From positions 434,001 through 498,000 of the forward strand of contig NZ_LT629971.1 in NCBI RefSeq assembly GCF_900108565.1: a stretch of DNA of 64,000 bases, read 5' to 3'. A program made the translations under genes and the position numbers. Below the pieces are notes generated by a model that was given only the letters and a program-made list of their open reading frames with translations, was not told the origin of the DNA and ran no database searches. The first letter of the stretch is position 1. Every line of letters starts with the position of its first letter. The DNA comes from Mycolicibacterium rutilum. Lineage in GTDB: Bacteria > Actinomycetota > Actinomycetes > Mycobacteriales > Mycobacteriaceae. This document shows, one piece after another, positions 25,184-33,964 of this stretch.

Positions 25184-26311
25184 TCAGTCGGGGAGGGTGT
25201 TGCTCAGGCGTTCGGTGGCCGCGACGTAGTCCTCGATGAACTCGCGCACCACCTCGCGGGCGGGTTTGACCTTGTTCATCAGCCCGACGCCCTGGCCGAC
25301 GAAATAGGTCGCCAGCGCCTGCGCTCCCTCGTGCCCCTGCGCGGCGAGCACATCGATGCGCCGCACGATCGGCTCGGCCAGCATCGACTGCAGCGGCAAC
25401 GGCAGCGGCTTGTGCCCGCCGGGGTTCGGCGCCCACGCGTTGGTCCAGTCCGAAACCAGCTGTCGCGCAGGCTTTCCGGTACGGCCCGCCGAGCGCACCG
25501 TGTCGCGTGACGACGCGGCCAGGAACTTCTGCTTGGTGTGCGGCGCGGTCTCGGCCTCCTCGGTGGTCAGCCACACCGACCCGGTCCACGCGCCGGCGGC
25601 GCCCATCGCCACCGCGGCGGCCATCTGCCGGCCCGTCACGATCCCGCCCGCGGCCAGCACCGGGATCGTGCTGCCGATCGCCTCCAGCGCCTCCAGCACC
25701 TCGGGCACCAGCACCAGCGTCGTGACCTCACCGCAGTGGCCGCCGGCCTCGGTGCCCTGCGCCACGATCAGATCGACGCCCGCCAGCACCTGTTTGACCG
25801 CATGCTCCTTGGCGCCGACCAGCGCGGCGACCGGCACACCGTTCTTCTTGCCCGCCTCGATCATGTAATCCGGCGGCACGCCAAGCGCATTCGCGATCAG
25901 CCGGATCGGATGGCTCATCGCCACCTCGAGCAACTCCTGACCGGTGTTGCCCGACAGCGCGGCGTTACCCAGCCGGGGTGAGTCGTCGAGCGTGATGTCG
26001 TGTGCAGCCAGCAGTTCGGTGACATAGTCGCGGTACTCGTCGGGGATGCGGCCCGCCAGATCCGCCGTCGAAAGCTTCTCGCCCTTGCCCTCGAACTTGG
26101 CGGGCACGATCAGGTCGACGCCGTACGGCTTGCCGCCCGCGTGCTCGTCGATCCACGACAGTTCCTGGTCGAGCTGTTCGGGCGTGTACGCCGTGCCGCC
26201 GAGCACCCCGAAACCCCCAGCGCTGGACACCGCGGCCACCACGTCGCGGCAGTGGCTGAACGCGAACAAGGGGAAGTCGATGCCGAACTGTTCACAAATC
26301 GCTGGTTTCAC
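25184..26311 (-). CDS. NAD(P)H-dependent flavin oxidoreductase / nitronate monooxygenase
   Basis: This 375-aa TIM-barrel protein has the 2-nitropropane dioxygenase signatures: AAVSSAGGFGVLGG near the N-terminus, DLIVAQGTEAGGHCGEV (FMN/catalytic His region) and VLAAGGIVTGRQMAAAVAMG. Members oxidise nitronates or act as enoyl reductase-like enzymes (FabK relatives). A C-terminal tail of about 90 residues is mostly helical. The ATG at 26311 is the best start. It is in line with the hydrolase at 26322. Confidence 0.87.
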   Translation of the reverse strand: MKPAICEQFGIDFPLFAFSHCRDVVAAVSSAGGFGVLGGTAYTPEQLDQELSWIDEHAGGKPYGVDLIVPAKFEGKGEKLSTADLAGRIPDEYRDYVTELLAAHDITLDDSPRLGNAALSGNTGQELLEVAMSHPIRLIANALGVPPDYMIEAGKKNGVPVAALVGAKEHAVKQVLAGVDLIVAQGTEAGGHCGEVTTLVLVPEVLEALEAIGSTIPVLAAGGIVTGRQMAAAVAMGAAGAWTGSVWLTTEEAETAPHTKQKFLAASSRDTVRSAGRTGKPARQLVSDWTNAWAPNPGGHKPLPLPLQSMLAEPIVRRIDVLAAQGHEGAQALATYFVGQGVGLMNKVKPAREVVREFIEDYVAATERLSNTLPD

Positions 26312-26321
26312 CGCACCAGTA

Positions 26322-27131
26322 TCACCAAGTGAGACCGCTGGCCGACACGAACCCCCGGATCGCGTCGAGCACGTGCGCGCCGGCGAGCAACGCGAGGTCG
26401 TTGTGGCCCGCGCCGGACACCAGCACGTAGCGCTTGGGTTCGGCCGCCGCGTCGTACAGCCTGCGGCTCATCGGCTCGGGCACGATGTCGTCGCGGTCCC
26501 CCGCGATGACCAGAAGCGGCACCCGCAGCGAGCCGATCCGTTCGATCGAGGGATAGCGGTCGCGCAGCAACCACCGGACCGGCAGCCACGGGTAGTGCGT
26601 CGCGCCGACGTCGGGCAGCGACGTGAACGGCGACCGCAGCATCAGCGCCTGCGGCGCACGTTCGACGGCCAACCCGACAGCGACTGCCGCACCGAGGGAT
26701 TCGCCGTAGTAGCCGATGCGCTCGACGCCCGGTTGCTCGGCCAGCCACGTCGCCGCGGCCCGCGCGTCGGCGGCCAGCCCGTCCTCCGACGGCGTGCCCG
26801 GGTTTCCGCCGTATCCGCGGTAGTCGAACAGCAACACCGACAGCCCCATCCGGTTCAGCGCCGCCGCGATCGGCACCCGCATCGACCGGTCACCGCCGTT
26901 GCCGGGGAACACCAGCACCGCCGCGTCGGCCCCCTCCACCGGGAAATACCATCCGGCCAACCGGATTTGGTCGTCGGTGGTGAAGTTCACGTCCTGACCG
27001 CCGGGCAGCGCGGTGGCCGCGGGCGGCAGCGGTCCCGGCGACGGGAAGTAGATCAACCGTCGCTGCAGCGACCACACCAGCGCCAAGCCCACGAGCGCGA
27101 CGATCACGAGCACGCCCACCGCGCGGCGCAT
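26322..27131 (-). CDS. Membrane-anchored alpha/beta hydrolase
   Basis: This 269-aa protein begins with an uncleaved-looking signal anchor (AVGVLVIVALVGLALVWSLQ) followed by RRLIYFPSPGPLPP, as in YqkD/ABHD17-like hydrolases. The nucleophile elbow is YGESLGAA (Ser), the acid is in GDRDDIVP and the His in GAGHND. It would hydrolyse an ester or thioester at the outer face of the membrane; the substrate is unknown. Its start coincides with the end of the epimerase gene. Confidence 0.83.
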   Translation of the reverse strand: MRRAVGVLVIVALVGLALVWSLQRRLIYFPSPGPLPPAATALPGGQDVNFTTDDQIRLAGWYFPVEGADAAVLVFPGNGGDRSMRVPIAAALNRMGLSVLLFDYRGYGGNPGTPSEDGLAADARAAATWLAEQPGVERIGYYGESLGAAVAVGLAVERAPQALMLRSPFTSLPDVGATHYPWLPVRWLLRDRYPSIERIGSLRVPLLVIAGDRDDIVPEPMSRRLYDAAAEPKRYVLVSGAGHNDLALLAGAHVLDAIRGFVSASGLTW

Positions 27132-28162
27132 CAGGTGCGCAGCGGAGCGAAGGCGAACTCGCGCAACCCGTCGCGCGGGTCGACTGCCGCCCGGAACCCC
27201 AGCACCGCGGCGGCGCGCGCCGGGTCCGCGACGATGTGGCGGACGTCGCCGCTGCGGTACTGCCCGGTGACCACCGGCGCCGAGTCGCCGCGCGTCTCGC
27301 ACAGTTCGGTCGCGACCTCCATGATCGAGATCGGCCGGCCCGAGCAGACGTTGAACGCGGCGAACCCGTCGGGCCCCGACTGCACCGCCGCGACGTTGGC
27401 CGCGGCGACGTCGTCGACGTGGACGAAGTCACGCATCTGTCCGCCGTCCTCGAAAACCCTTGGCACGTCCCCGGACTCGAGCTCCGAACGGAAGATCGCG
27501 GCGACTCCGGAGTACGGCGTGTCGCGCGGCATGTACGGGCCGTAGACGTTGTGGTAGCGCAGCGCGGTGACCGCGCCGCCCGTCGCCTCCGCCCACGCCA
27601 ACGCGTAGTGCTCCTGCGCGGTCTTGCTCGCCGCGTACAGGCTGCGCGGGCGCAGCGGCGCGTCCTCGGAGACCAGCCGCCACGCCACCAGCGACCCACA
27701 CAGCGGGCAGCGGTGCTCGAAGACGCCGGCGTCGAGGTCGGCGCGGGTGCGAGGCTGCGGGTCGACGGGCCCGTGTTCCGGGCAGTCGTAGCGGCCCTGA
27801 CCGTAGACCACCATCGACGAGGCCAGCACCAGCCGTGTGACGCCCGCGGCGAACATCTCGGCCAGCAGCACCGTCGTCCCGAAGTCGTTGTGCGCGCCGT
27901 AGGACGGGGCGTCGGCGGCGTTCACGCCGGCCCCGACCACCGCCGCCTGGTGGCACACCACGTCGACGCCTTCGAGCAGCGGTGCCAGCGCCGACGCGTC
28001 GCGGATGTCGAGCACCCGGCAGTCGGCGGGTGGCGTCGCGCCGGGGCCGTGCGCGGCGGGCAGCATCGCGTCGACGCCGAGCACGTCGTGACCCGCGTCG
28101 CGCAGCGCGGCACCGACCCGGGCCCCGATGAAGCCCGCGGCACCGGTCAGCAGAACTCTCAC
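27131..28162 (-). CDS. galE3: NAD-dependent sugar epimerase/dehydratase (GalE3-like)
   Basis: This 343-aa extended SDR has VLLTGAAGFIGARVG (NAD binding), ASSMVVYGQG and catalytic YAASKTAQE, as in UDP-glucose 4-epimerase-type enzymes. Between them, at about residues 140-180, is an insertion with CPEH and HRCPLC, four possible metal ligands resembling a small zinc ribbon, seen in some actinobacterial epimerases. The GTG at 28162 overlaps the phosphorylase stop (GTGA). Location beside the MTA phosphorylase agrees with Rv0536. Confidence 0.85.
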   Translation of the reverse strand: MRVLLTGAAGFIGARVGAALRDAGHDVLGVDAMLPAAHGPGATPPADCRVLDIRDASALAPLLEGVDVVCHQAAVVGAGVNAADAPSYGAHNDFGTTVLLAEMFAAGVTRLVLASSMVVYGQGRYDCPEHGPVDPQPRTRADLDAGVFEHRCPLCGSLVAWRLVSEDAPLRPRSLYAASKTAQEHYALAWAEATGGAVTALRYHNVYGPYMPRDTPYSGVAAIFRSELESGDVPRVFEDGGQMRDFVHVDDVAAANVAAVQSGPDGFAAFNVCSGRPISIMEVATELCETRGDSAPVVTGQYRSGDVRHIVADPARAAAVLGFRAAVDPRDGLREFAFAPLRT

Positions 28163-28935
28163 GGCAGGTCGAAGGGCAGGGCGACGCCGACGTGGGCCAG
28201 GCAGTGCGTACAGGTGCGCTCGACGTCGACCCGGTCGATCGCCTCGTGCACGAGCTTCTTGAACGGCACCAGGTTGCGTTCGAACTCGGCGAACACGTCG
28301 ACGGCCCGCACCGCGGTTCCGCTGTCGATGCCCGCGTCCAGATCGGTCACCAAAGCGATTGCGGCGTAGCACATCTCGAGTTCGCGGGCCAGCACCGCCT
28401 CCGGGTAGCCGGTCATGTTGACCAACGTGAAGCCCTGGTCGGCGAACCAGCGGCTCTCGGCGCGGGTGGAGAACCGCGGGCCCTGGATCACCACCATCGT
28501 GCCGCCGTCGACGACGCCGGGCAGATCGGCGGCCGCCGCCCGCAGCGTCGGGCAGTAGGGGTCGGCGAATCCGACGTGGATGCCGCCGGAGTCGAAGTAG
28601 GTGTCGGCGCGTGCGCGGGTGCGGTCGACGAGCTGATCGGGCACCACGATCGAGCCGGGTCCGAGTTCGGGGGTCAGGCTGCCGACCGCGCAGGGGCCGA
28701 AGATCCGGCGCACGCCCAGCGCGCGCAGCGCCCACATGTTGGCCCGGTACGGCACGGTGTGCGGCGAGAACTCGTGGTTGACGCCGTGCCGCGGCAGAAA
28801 CGCGACCTCGTGCTCACCGACCGTGCCGACGGTGATCGGGGCGCTCGGCGGCCCATAGGGAGTCTCGGAGGTGACGCTGCGGGCGTCGGCACCGAAGAAG
28901 CTGTAGAACCCGCTGCCCCCGATGACGCCGATCAA
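28159..28935 (-). CDS. mtnP: S-methyl-5'-thioadenosine phosphorylase
   Basis: This 258-aa PNP/MTAP-family enzyme has [44 protein letters not shown] and [20 protein letters not shown], which place it with methylthioadenosine phosphorylases that cleave MTA to adenine and 5-methylthioribose-1-phosphate in methionine salvage. M. tuberculosis calls this gene pnp (Rv0535). It is translationally coupled to the epimerase downstream and to the small gene upstream (ATGA). Confidence 0.93.
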   Translation of the reverse strand: MIGVIGGSGFYSFFGADARSVTSETPYGPPSAPITVGTVGEHEVAFLPRHGVNHEFSPHTVPYRANMWALRALGVRRIFGPCAVGSLTPELGPGSIVVPDQLVDRTRARADTYFDSGGIHVGFADPYCPTLRAAAADLPGVVDGGTMVVIQGPRFSTRAESRWFADQGFTLVNMTGYPEAVLARELEMCYAAIALVTDLDAGIDSGTAVRAVDVFAEFERNLVPFKKLVHEAIDRVDVERTCTHCLAHVGVALPFDLP

Positions 28936-29159
28936 CTGCCGGACGGTCCGTCGTCGCCGCCGTCGAGGCGCTGAGATGCCCGGCGCACCCCGTCGCGGAT
29001 CTCGAACGCGTCGGTGGCGAACCCGCCGATCGCGTAGGCGACGTCCTTGACCGCGGTGGTGATGATCGACGCCACTTCCCCGACGGTCGTCACGCCGGAC
29101 TCGAAAATCTCCTGCACGGCGTCCTTGCGGATCTCCGCCTTGCTGAGTCGGTCCTCCAT
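28932..29159 (-). CDS. Small conserved protein of unknown function
   Basis: This 75-aa protein ([20 protein letters not shown]...) has an acidic helical N-terminus and a central alternating hydrophobic stretch [20 protein letters not shown], without a clear membrane segment. It overlaps the phosphorylase start by 4 nt, supporting real translation. I do not recognise the family. The ATG at 29159 is preferred over a longer in-frame start at 29213. Confidence 0.65.
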   Translation of the reverse strand: MEDRLSKAEIRKDAVQEIFESGVTTVGEVASIITTAVKDVAYAIGGFATDAFEIRDGVRRASQRLDGGDDGPSGS

Positions 29160-29228
29160 GCGATCAGTCTGCCACGGTCGGCTGCGGGCGCCCTGGGGAA
29201 TTTTCGGCCGCATGCGAGACTGACGCTC

Positions 29229-30101
29229 GTGGCGACATTCGCGCAGTGGGTCGAGGGCGCGCGGCCCCGCACGCTACCCAACGCGATCGCACCGGTGATC
29301 GCCGGCACGGGCGCGGCGGCGTGGCTGCACGCGGCCAGCTGGTGGAAGGCGTTGCTGGCGTTGCTGGTCGCGATGGCGATGATCGTCGGGGTCAACTACG
29401 CCAACGACTACTCCGACGGCATCCGCGGCACCGACGACGTGCGCGCCGGGCCGCTGCGGCTGGTCGGCGCGAAGGTCGCCTCGCCGCGGGCGGTGCTGAC
29501 CGCGGCGGTGGTGAGCCTGGCGGTCGCGGCGGTGGCGGGCCTGGTGCTGGCGGCGCTGAGCGCACCGTGGTTGATCGCGGTCGGCGCGGTGTGCATCGCC
29601 GGGGCGTGGCTCTACACCGGCGGCAAGAAGCCGTACGGCTACCTCGGGCTCGGCGAGATCGCGGTGTTCGTGTTCTTCGGGTTGGTCGCGGTGCTGGGCA
29701 CGCAGTACACGCAGGCGCTGCGGATCGACTGGGTGGGCGCCGCGGTCGCGGTGGCGATGGGCTGCATGTCGTCGGCGGTGTTGGTCGCCAACAATTTGCG
29801 CGACATCCCGGCCGACAAGGAGTCGGGCAAGATCACGCTCGCCGTGCGCCTCGGCGATGCCCGGACCCGCGTGCTGTTCCAGGCGCTGCTGGCGGTGGCG
29901 TTCGCGCTGACTCTGGTGTTGATGCTCGCGACGCCGTGGGCGGCGGTCGGTCTGGTGGCGCTGCCGCTGGCGGTGCGGGCCGCGGCGCCGGTGCGCAAGC
30001 GGCTCGGCGGGCCCGCGCTCATCCCGGTGCTGCGCGACACGGGGTTGACGATGCTGGTGTGGGCGGTCGCCGTGGCGCTGTCCCTCGCGATTTGTGCGTG
30101 A
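29229..30101 (+). CDS. menA: 1,4-dihydroxy-2-naphthoate polyprenyltransferase
   Basis: MenA (290 aa) attaches the polyprenyl chain to DHNA in the menaquinone pathway, in the cytoplasmic membrane. Characteristic motifs are [16 protein letters not shown], the Mg-binding [14 protein letters not shown], and the second aspartate-rich motif [16 protein letters not shown], with about eight hydrophobic segments. It starts at GTG 29229, 69 bp from the divergent small gene. The last codons and the TGA stop lie inside the left arm of the repeat at 30087-30139. Confidence 0.95.
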   Translation: MATFAQWVEGARPRTLPNAIAPVIAGTGAAAWLHAASWWKALLALLVAMAMIVGVNYANDYSDGIRGTDDVRAGPLRLVGAKVASPRAVLTAAVVSLAVAAVAGLVLAALSAPWLIAVGAVCIAGAWLYTGGKKPYGYLGLGEIAVFVFFGLVAVLGTQYTQALRIDWVGAAVAVAMGCMSSAVLVANNLRDIPADKESGKITLAVRLGDARTRVLFQALLAVAFALTLVLMLATPWAAVGLVALPLAVRAAAPVRKRLGGPALIPVLRDTGLTMLVWAVAVALSLAICA

Positions 30102-30139
30102 AAACGATCGCTGAGCGAACGAAATCACTCACAAATCGC
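30087..30139. repeat. REP-like palindromic element, copy 2
   Basis: Arms at 30087-30101 and 30125-30139 are 14/15 complementary around a 23-nt loop. It matches the copy at 7916-7968 at about 45 of 53 positions. It holds the menA TGA stop (30099-30101), and the TAG of the convergent DUF1214 gene sits right after it (30143-30145), so this hairpin separates two convergent genes and could serve as a bidirectional terminator or RNA end. Confidence 0.8.
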
Positions 30140-30142
30140 TGA

Positions 30143-31237
30143 CTAGGTGAGGTCCGTCGGGGCGTCGGCGGCCTTCACCAGACGCACCTCGGGCCGCGCG
30201 GGCACCGCGTCGGCGAGGAACCACCGGAACGCCAGGTTGCCGCGCGGATAGTCCACCGTGGTGATCGAATTCGGGTGCGCGGTCAGCCCGCGCGAGATCA
30301 CCGCCGTCACCGAACCGTCGGAGTTGGGCACCGCGCTGTAGCCGTTGATCGAGGTCCTGGCGTCGGTCACGCCGGCCATGAACTGGTTCCACACGACGAG
30401 GTTCCAGAACCGGCAGGCCGGGGGCCGATGCGTCACGATGAGCGCCTCGTCGTCCTCGAGCACGAAGCTGCCGTAGGAGTAGCACGCGTCGCGGGCCGAC
30501 CAGCCGAAGTTCGCGTCCGGCACCTGGTACGGATCGGCGAATTGGTTTGCCACCTGCGAGATTTCGTGGCCCAGCGTGTGCGCGTCGTCGACACGGACCC
30601 CGACCGCCAGCGGCACGATCGCGAACATCGTGCGCAGCCACGCCGCACTGGCCCGCAACGCCGCGGCCGTCTCGGCGTCACCGTGGCGGATCGGGTCGGG
30701 TTCGTCGAGCGCCTCGATGTGCCAGGACACCGGGCGCCCGGTGTGCGGGTCGGCCTGGTAGTCGCGGGTCACCAGCACGACGCCGCCGTCGGTCGGCCCG
30801 TACTCGAACGAGAAGTTTCCCGCTGAGTCGATGTCGAGGTCGTCGTCGCGGATGATCGCCACGATGCGGTCCGACCACGCGCCGGGCGACGGCTCGTTGT
30901 AGGCGGTCACCGAGAAGTAGACGCTGTCGCCCTTGTTGCCGCTGATGCGGTAGCGCCGCTTCGGGTCGACCGGGCACATGAAGTAGTAGGCGTCGGTGTT
31001 GTCGCCGCCCCAGCGCCGGTCGCGGCGGACCGGGGTGTTGAGCTCGATCCACACCGGCCTGCTCGGTTCGGCGAACAGGTAGGTGTCGAACGCGACGCCG
31101 AGCGTGGTGGCGAGCATGCGGTAGCCGTCGGCGATGTGCCGGTCGTCGGTGACCGCACGGTCGCCCTCGAGGAACGTGCGGTCCAGACCGCCCAGGGTGT
31201 CGAGCAGCTCGCGCCACGCTTGCGTCGATTCCGTCAT
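30143..31237 (-). CDS. DUF1214/DUF1254-type protein
   Basis: This 364-aa protein contains RRYRISGNKGDSVYFSVTAY and a C-terminal NSDGSVTAVISRG / NLAFRWFLADAVPARP region, which resembles the DUF1214 family of beta-rich proteins of unknown function. No catalytic motif is evident. Its start overlaps the TetR stop (ATGA), so it is in the same operon as, and probably controlled by, the TetR protein. Confidence 0.72.
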   Translation of the reverse strand: MTESTQAWRELLDTLGGLDRTFLEGDRAVTDDRHIADGYRMLATTLGVAFDTYLFAEPSRPVWIELNTPVRRDRRWGGDNTDAYYFMCPVDPKRRYRISGNKGDSVYFSVTAYNEPSPGAWSDRIVAIIRDDDLDIDSAGNFSFEYGPTDGGVVLVTRDYQADPHTGRPVSWHIEALDEPDPIRHGDAETAAALRASAAWLRTMFAIVPLAVGVRVDDAHTLGHEISQVANQFADPYQVPDANFGWSARDACYSYGSFVLEDDEALIVTHRPPACRFWNLVVWNQFMAGVTDARTSINGYSAVPNSDGSVTAVISRGLTAHPNSITTVDYPRGNLAFRWFLADAVPARPEVRLVKAADAPTDLT

Positions 31238-31809
31238 GCGCAGATTCCTCTCGTGATGAACTCGGCGGTGCGGTCGACCCAGTCGTCGCCGAGGCCGTCC
31301 GCCCGGGTGATGAGCGCCAGGAACGTCATACCGGCCACCGCCTCCACGACCTCGGCCGCGGTGACGCCGTCGCGCACCTCGCCGCGTGCGGTGGCCGCGG
31401 CCAGCCGCTCGGTCAGGCCTCGCGACAGCACGTCGGCGAACCGTTCGAGCAGCACGGCGTGCAGCGCCGGGTGGGCGGCCATCTCGGCCACCAGGCCGGG
31501 CAGCGCGGCGCGGGCGGCCGGCGTGGTGAGCACGCCCACGGTGCGGCGCACCATCTCGCCGATGTCGCCGGCCAGCGTCCCGGTGTCGGGCAGCGTGGTG
31601 GCGGCGCTGACCGGGAACGCGGCCTCGTGCACGACGTGCGCCTTGCTCGGCCAGCGCCGGTAGATCGCGGGTTTGCTCGTGCCCGCGCGCCGGGCGATCG
31701 CCTCGACGGTCAGGTCCGCGTAGCCGGTCTCGGCCAGCAGCTCGACCGTCGCGCGCAGCACCGCGGCATCGATGCGCCGGTCGCGGGGTCGCCCGATCTC
31801 TGTACTCAT
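31234..31809 (-). CDS. TetR-family regulator
   Basis: This 191-aa repressor has the HTH IDAAVLRATVELLAETGYA, LTVEAIARRAGTSKPAIYRR and a C-terminal TetR_C-like helical domain. The 27-bp gap to the divergent sulfotransferase gene contains ACTGaCAGT (31816-31824) as a compact inverted repeat, a likely operator for both divergent genes. It is coupled to the DUF1214 gene. Confidence 0.87.
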   Translation of the reverse strand: MSTEIGRPRDRRIDAAVLRATVELLAETGYADLTVEAIARRAGTSKPAIYRRWPSKAHVVHEAAFPVSAATTLPDTGTLAGDIGEMVRRTVGVLTTPAARAALPGLVAEMAAHPALHAVLLERFADVLSRGLTERLAAATARGEVRDGVTAAEVVEAVAGMTFLALITRADGLGDDWVDRTAEFITRGICA

Positions 31810-31815
31810 TACGAA

Positions 31816-31824
31816 ACTGACAGT
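31816..31824. promoter_or_regulatory. Small inverted repeat between TetR and sulfotransferase genes
   Basis: ACTG-A-CAGT lies in the middle of a 27-bp intergenic region between divergent starts at 31809 and 31837. A TetR dimer binding here would cover both promoters. The repeat is short, so the call is tentative. Confidence 0.35.
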
Positions 31825-31836
31825 AACATAACTGCT

Positions 31837-33078
31837 GTGACACAAACCACACCCGTCGTTCTCGACGACCTCGCCGAACCGCGCTTCCCCGCCGCGATGG
31901 AACCGATCCGCGAGATGATGGCCGCGATGGCGCCGGACTGTCCGCTCGACGCCGCCGTCCTGCACGCCAAGGCCGCCGCCGAAACCGGGCTCGACGACTT
32001 CGGCGACGACGACTACCGCGAGCGTCTCGACGTGTATCTGGCTGCGCTGCAGGAGATTCCGATGCTGCACGCCGCGGGCGTCGTCAACTTCCACGCGCAG
32101 ATCCTGCAGTGGCTGAAGAACCGGCTGCTACTGACCGACCTGCTGACCCGCCATCCCGAGATCCACGACATCGAACTGGCGCCGCCGGTGGTGATCGCCG
32201 GCCTGCCCCGCACCGGCACCACCCACCTGCACAATCTGCTGGCCGCGGGGCCGACCTTCCGCACCATCCCCTACTGGGAGAGCAACGAGCCGTTTCCGCT
32301 GCCGTCGGAGGCCGGCGTCGAACCCGACCCGCGCCGCACCCGGATGGACGCCGCGGTGGAGTTCATGAACGCGGTGATGCCGCACTTCGCGCTGATGCAC
32401 GAGATGACGACCGACCACGTGCACGAGGAGATCCAGCTGCTGGCCAACGACTTCTCGTCGATGCTGTTCGAGACGATGGCCCACGTGCCGCGGTGGCGCG
32501 ACTACTACCTGTCGCACGACCAGACCTCGCACTACCGGCATCTGGCCACCCAACTCAAGGCGCTGCAGTTCCTGCGCGGCGGCCGGCGCTGGCTGCTCAA
32601 GTCACCGCAGCACCTCGAGCAGCTGCCGGTGCTCGACAACGTTTTTCCCGGCGTCGTCGTGATCGCCACCCACCGCGATCCGGTGCCGGTGGTGCTGTCG
32701 ATGCTGGCGATGCTCACCTACAGCGCCCGGATGCACTGCTCGCCGGTGCCCGTCGAGCAGATCGCGGCATGCTGGGTCGACCGGCTGGAGCTGATGCTCG
32801 CCGCGTTGATCCGCGACCGTGAGGTCATCCCGCCACAGCGGTCGCTCGACGTCCGGTTCGACGATTTCATGGCCGACGAAATCGGCACCGCCGCAGCTAT
32901 TTACGAGCTGGCCGGCGAGACGCTGGAAAGCCAGGCCCGCGACGCGATCGCCGAGTACCTGGCCGGCCACCAGCGCGGCCGACTGGGCCGGGTGGCGACG
33001 TCGGCGGAGATGTTCGGCCTCGACCCGCACGACCTGCAGGCCCGCTTCGCGCCGTACGCCGAACGGTTCCTTGCCTGA
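31837..33078 (+). CDS. Sulfotransferase-family protein
   Basis: This 413-aa protein has the PAPS-binding 5'-phosphosulfate loop VIAGLPRTGTTHLHNLL at about residues 120-136 and a later THRDPVPVV (3'-phosphate-binding-like) region, as in the large mycobacterial sulfotransferase family. The GTG at 31837 is the start. It may transfer sulfate from PAPS to a lipid or steroid hydroxyl. It is divergent from the TetR/DUF1214 operon. Confidence 0.83.
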   Translation: MTQTTPVVLDDLAEPRFPAAMEPIREMMAAMAPDCPLDAAVLHAKAAAETGLDDFGDDDYRERLDVYLAALQEIPMLHAAGVVNFHAQILQWLKNRLLLTDLLTRHPEIHDIELAPPVVIAGLPRTGTTHLHNLLAAGPTFRTIPYWESNEPFPLPSEAGVEPDPRRTRMDAAVEFMNAVMPHFALMHEMTTDHVHEEIQLLANDFSSMLFETMAHVPRWRDYYLSHDQTSHYRHLATQLKALQFLRGGRRWLLKSPQHLEQLPVLDNVFPGVVVIATHRDPVPVVLSMLAMLTYSARMHCSPVPVEQIAACWVDRLELMLAALIRDREVIPPQRSLDVRFDDFMADEIGTAAAIYELAGETLESQARDAIAEYLAGHQRGRLGRVATSAEMFGLDPHDLQARFAPYAERFLA

Positions 33079-33082
33079 CGGG

Positions 33083-33649
33083 TCAGGCCGCCGCGTCGAG
33101 CGAGCCGATGATCTCGGTGCGCAGACGTCCCGTGTCGACGTGTTCGGTGATCAGTCCGACGGCGACGGGGTCGCCGCCGCGCAGGATGCCGAGCACGAGG
33201 TGTTCGCAGAGGATCGTGGAATCCTTGTGCGCCACCGCTTCTCGCAGCGCGAGTTCGAGCGCCTTCTTCGACGCCTTGGTGAACGGGATGTGCCCGTACC
33301 GGCGCCTGCGCCGACCGGACTTGTTCAGCGCGTTGTCCCACGCGTCCCGACCGAAAGCCTCGGCCATCTTCGCGCGGATGGCGTACAGGTCGATTCCGAT
33401 GCGGCGCAGGGCTTCTGCGTCGTCGTCGAACTGGGCGTCCTCGGAGTCGTCGGCCGATTCGAGGCGGCCGCGGACGGCGTCCACGGTCAAACCGTGTGCG
33501 CCGAGCAGGGCGGCAAGGCCGCGGCCGGCGCTCTGCAGGACGCCGACCAGGAGGTGCTCCGGCCGGATCTCTTCGGCCCCGAGTTCGCGGGCCTCCTCTT
33601 GGGCCAGCACGACGGTGACGCGGGCGCTGCGGCCGAACCGTTCGAACAT
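33083..33649 (-). CDS. Clp N-domain protein without ATPase modules
   Basis: This 188-aa protein starts MFERFGRSARVTVVLAQEEA and has two Clp repeat units: ELGAEEIRPEHLLVGVLQSA and, after a basic linker (KSGRRRRRYGHIPFT), STILCEHLVLGILRGGD. It equals the adaptor-binding N-domain of ClpC/ClpA without AAA+ modules (ClpC2-like). It may bind Clp substrates, adaptors or phospho-arginine-like ligands. Its gene follows the small HTH gene by 2 nt. Confidence 0.85.
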   Translation of the reverse strand: MFERFGRSARVTVVLAQEEARELGAEEIRPEHLLVGVLQSAGRGLAALLGAHGLTVDAVRGRLESADDSEDAQFDDDAEALRRIGIDLYAIRAKMAEAFGRDAWDNALNKSGRRRRRYGHIPFTKASKKALELALREAVAHKDSTILCEHLVLGILRGGDPVAVGLITEHVDTGRLRTEIIGSLDAAA

Positions 33650-33651
33650 CG

Positions 33652-33867
33652 TCACTTCCTCCGGTTGTACTTCTTGTGCACGGCCTGTCTGCTGACGCCC
33701 AGCGCGGCCGCGATGTCCTGCCAACTCCAGCCCTGTTCGCGTGCGTTGGTGACGTGGATCGCCTCCAGTCGCTCCTGCAACCGCTGCAGCGCCCGTATCG
33801 CACGCAACCCTTCCGCCGGATCCGTGCTGGTGGCGCCACCGAGCAGCGCGTCGAGGTCGTCACCCAC
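33652..33867 (-). CDS. Small helix-turn-helix regulator
   Basis: This 71-aa protein (GTG at 33867) is mostly helical and ends WSWQDIAAALGVSRQAVHKKY, a clear HTH. The sixteen bases starting 4 nt upstream (33871-33886) form GTCAACT-TT-AGTTGAC, so autoregulation is likely. It is cotranscribed with the Clp N-domain gene, a pairing that suggests regulation of a Clp-type stress response. Confidence 0.8.
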   Translation of the reverse strand: MGDDLDALLGGATSTDPAEGLRAIRALQRLQERLEAIHVTNAREQGWSWQDIAAALGVSRQAVHKKYNRRK

Positions 33868-33870
33868 GGC

Positions 33871-33886
33871 GTCAACTTTAGTTGAC
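33871..33886 (-). promoter_or_regulatory. Perfect palindromic operator with embedded -10
   Basis: GTCAACT (33871-33877) and AGTTGAC (33880-33886) are perfect complementary 7-nt arms separated by 2 nt. On the minus strand TAAAGT inside the site fits a TAnnnT -10 element 7 nt before the GTG at 33867, giving a leaderless promoter under direct control of the palindrome. The HTH protein encoded next to it is the obvious binder. Confidence 0.65.
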
Positions 33887-33964
33887 AGCAGCCGGAGGTG
33901 ACAAGCGTGTGCGCATACCCTGTCCCGGGTATCCGCATCCGTCAGCCGCAGACGAGAGGCATTC

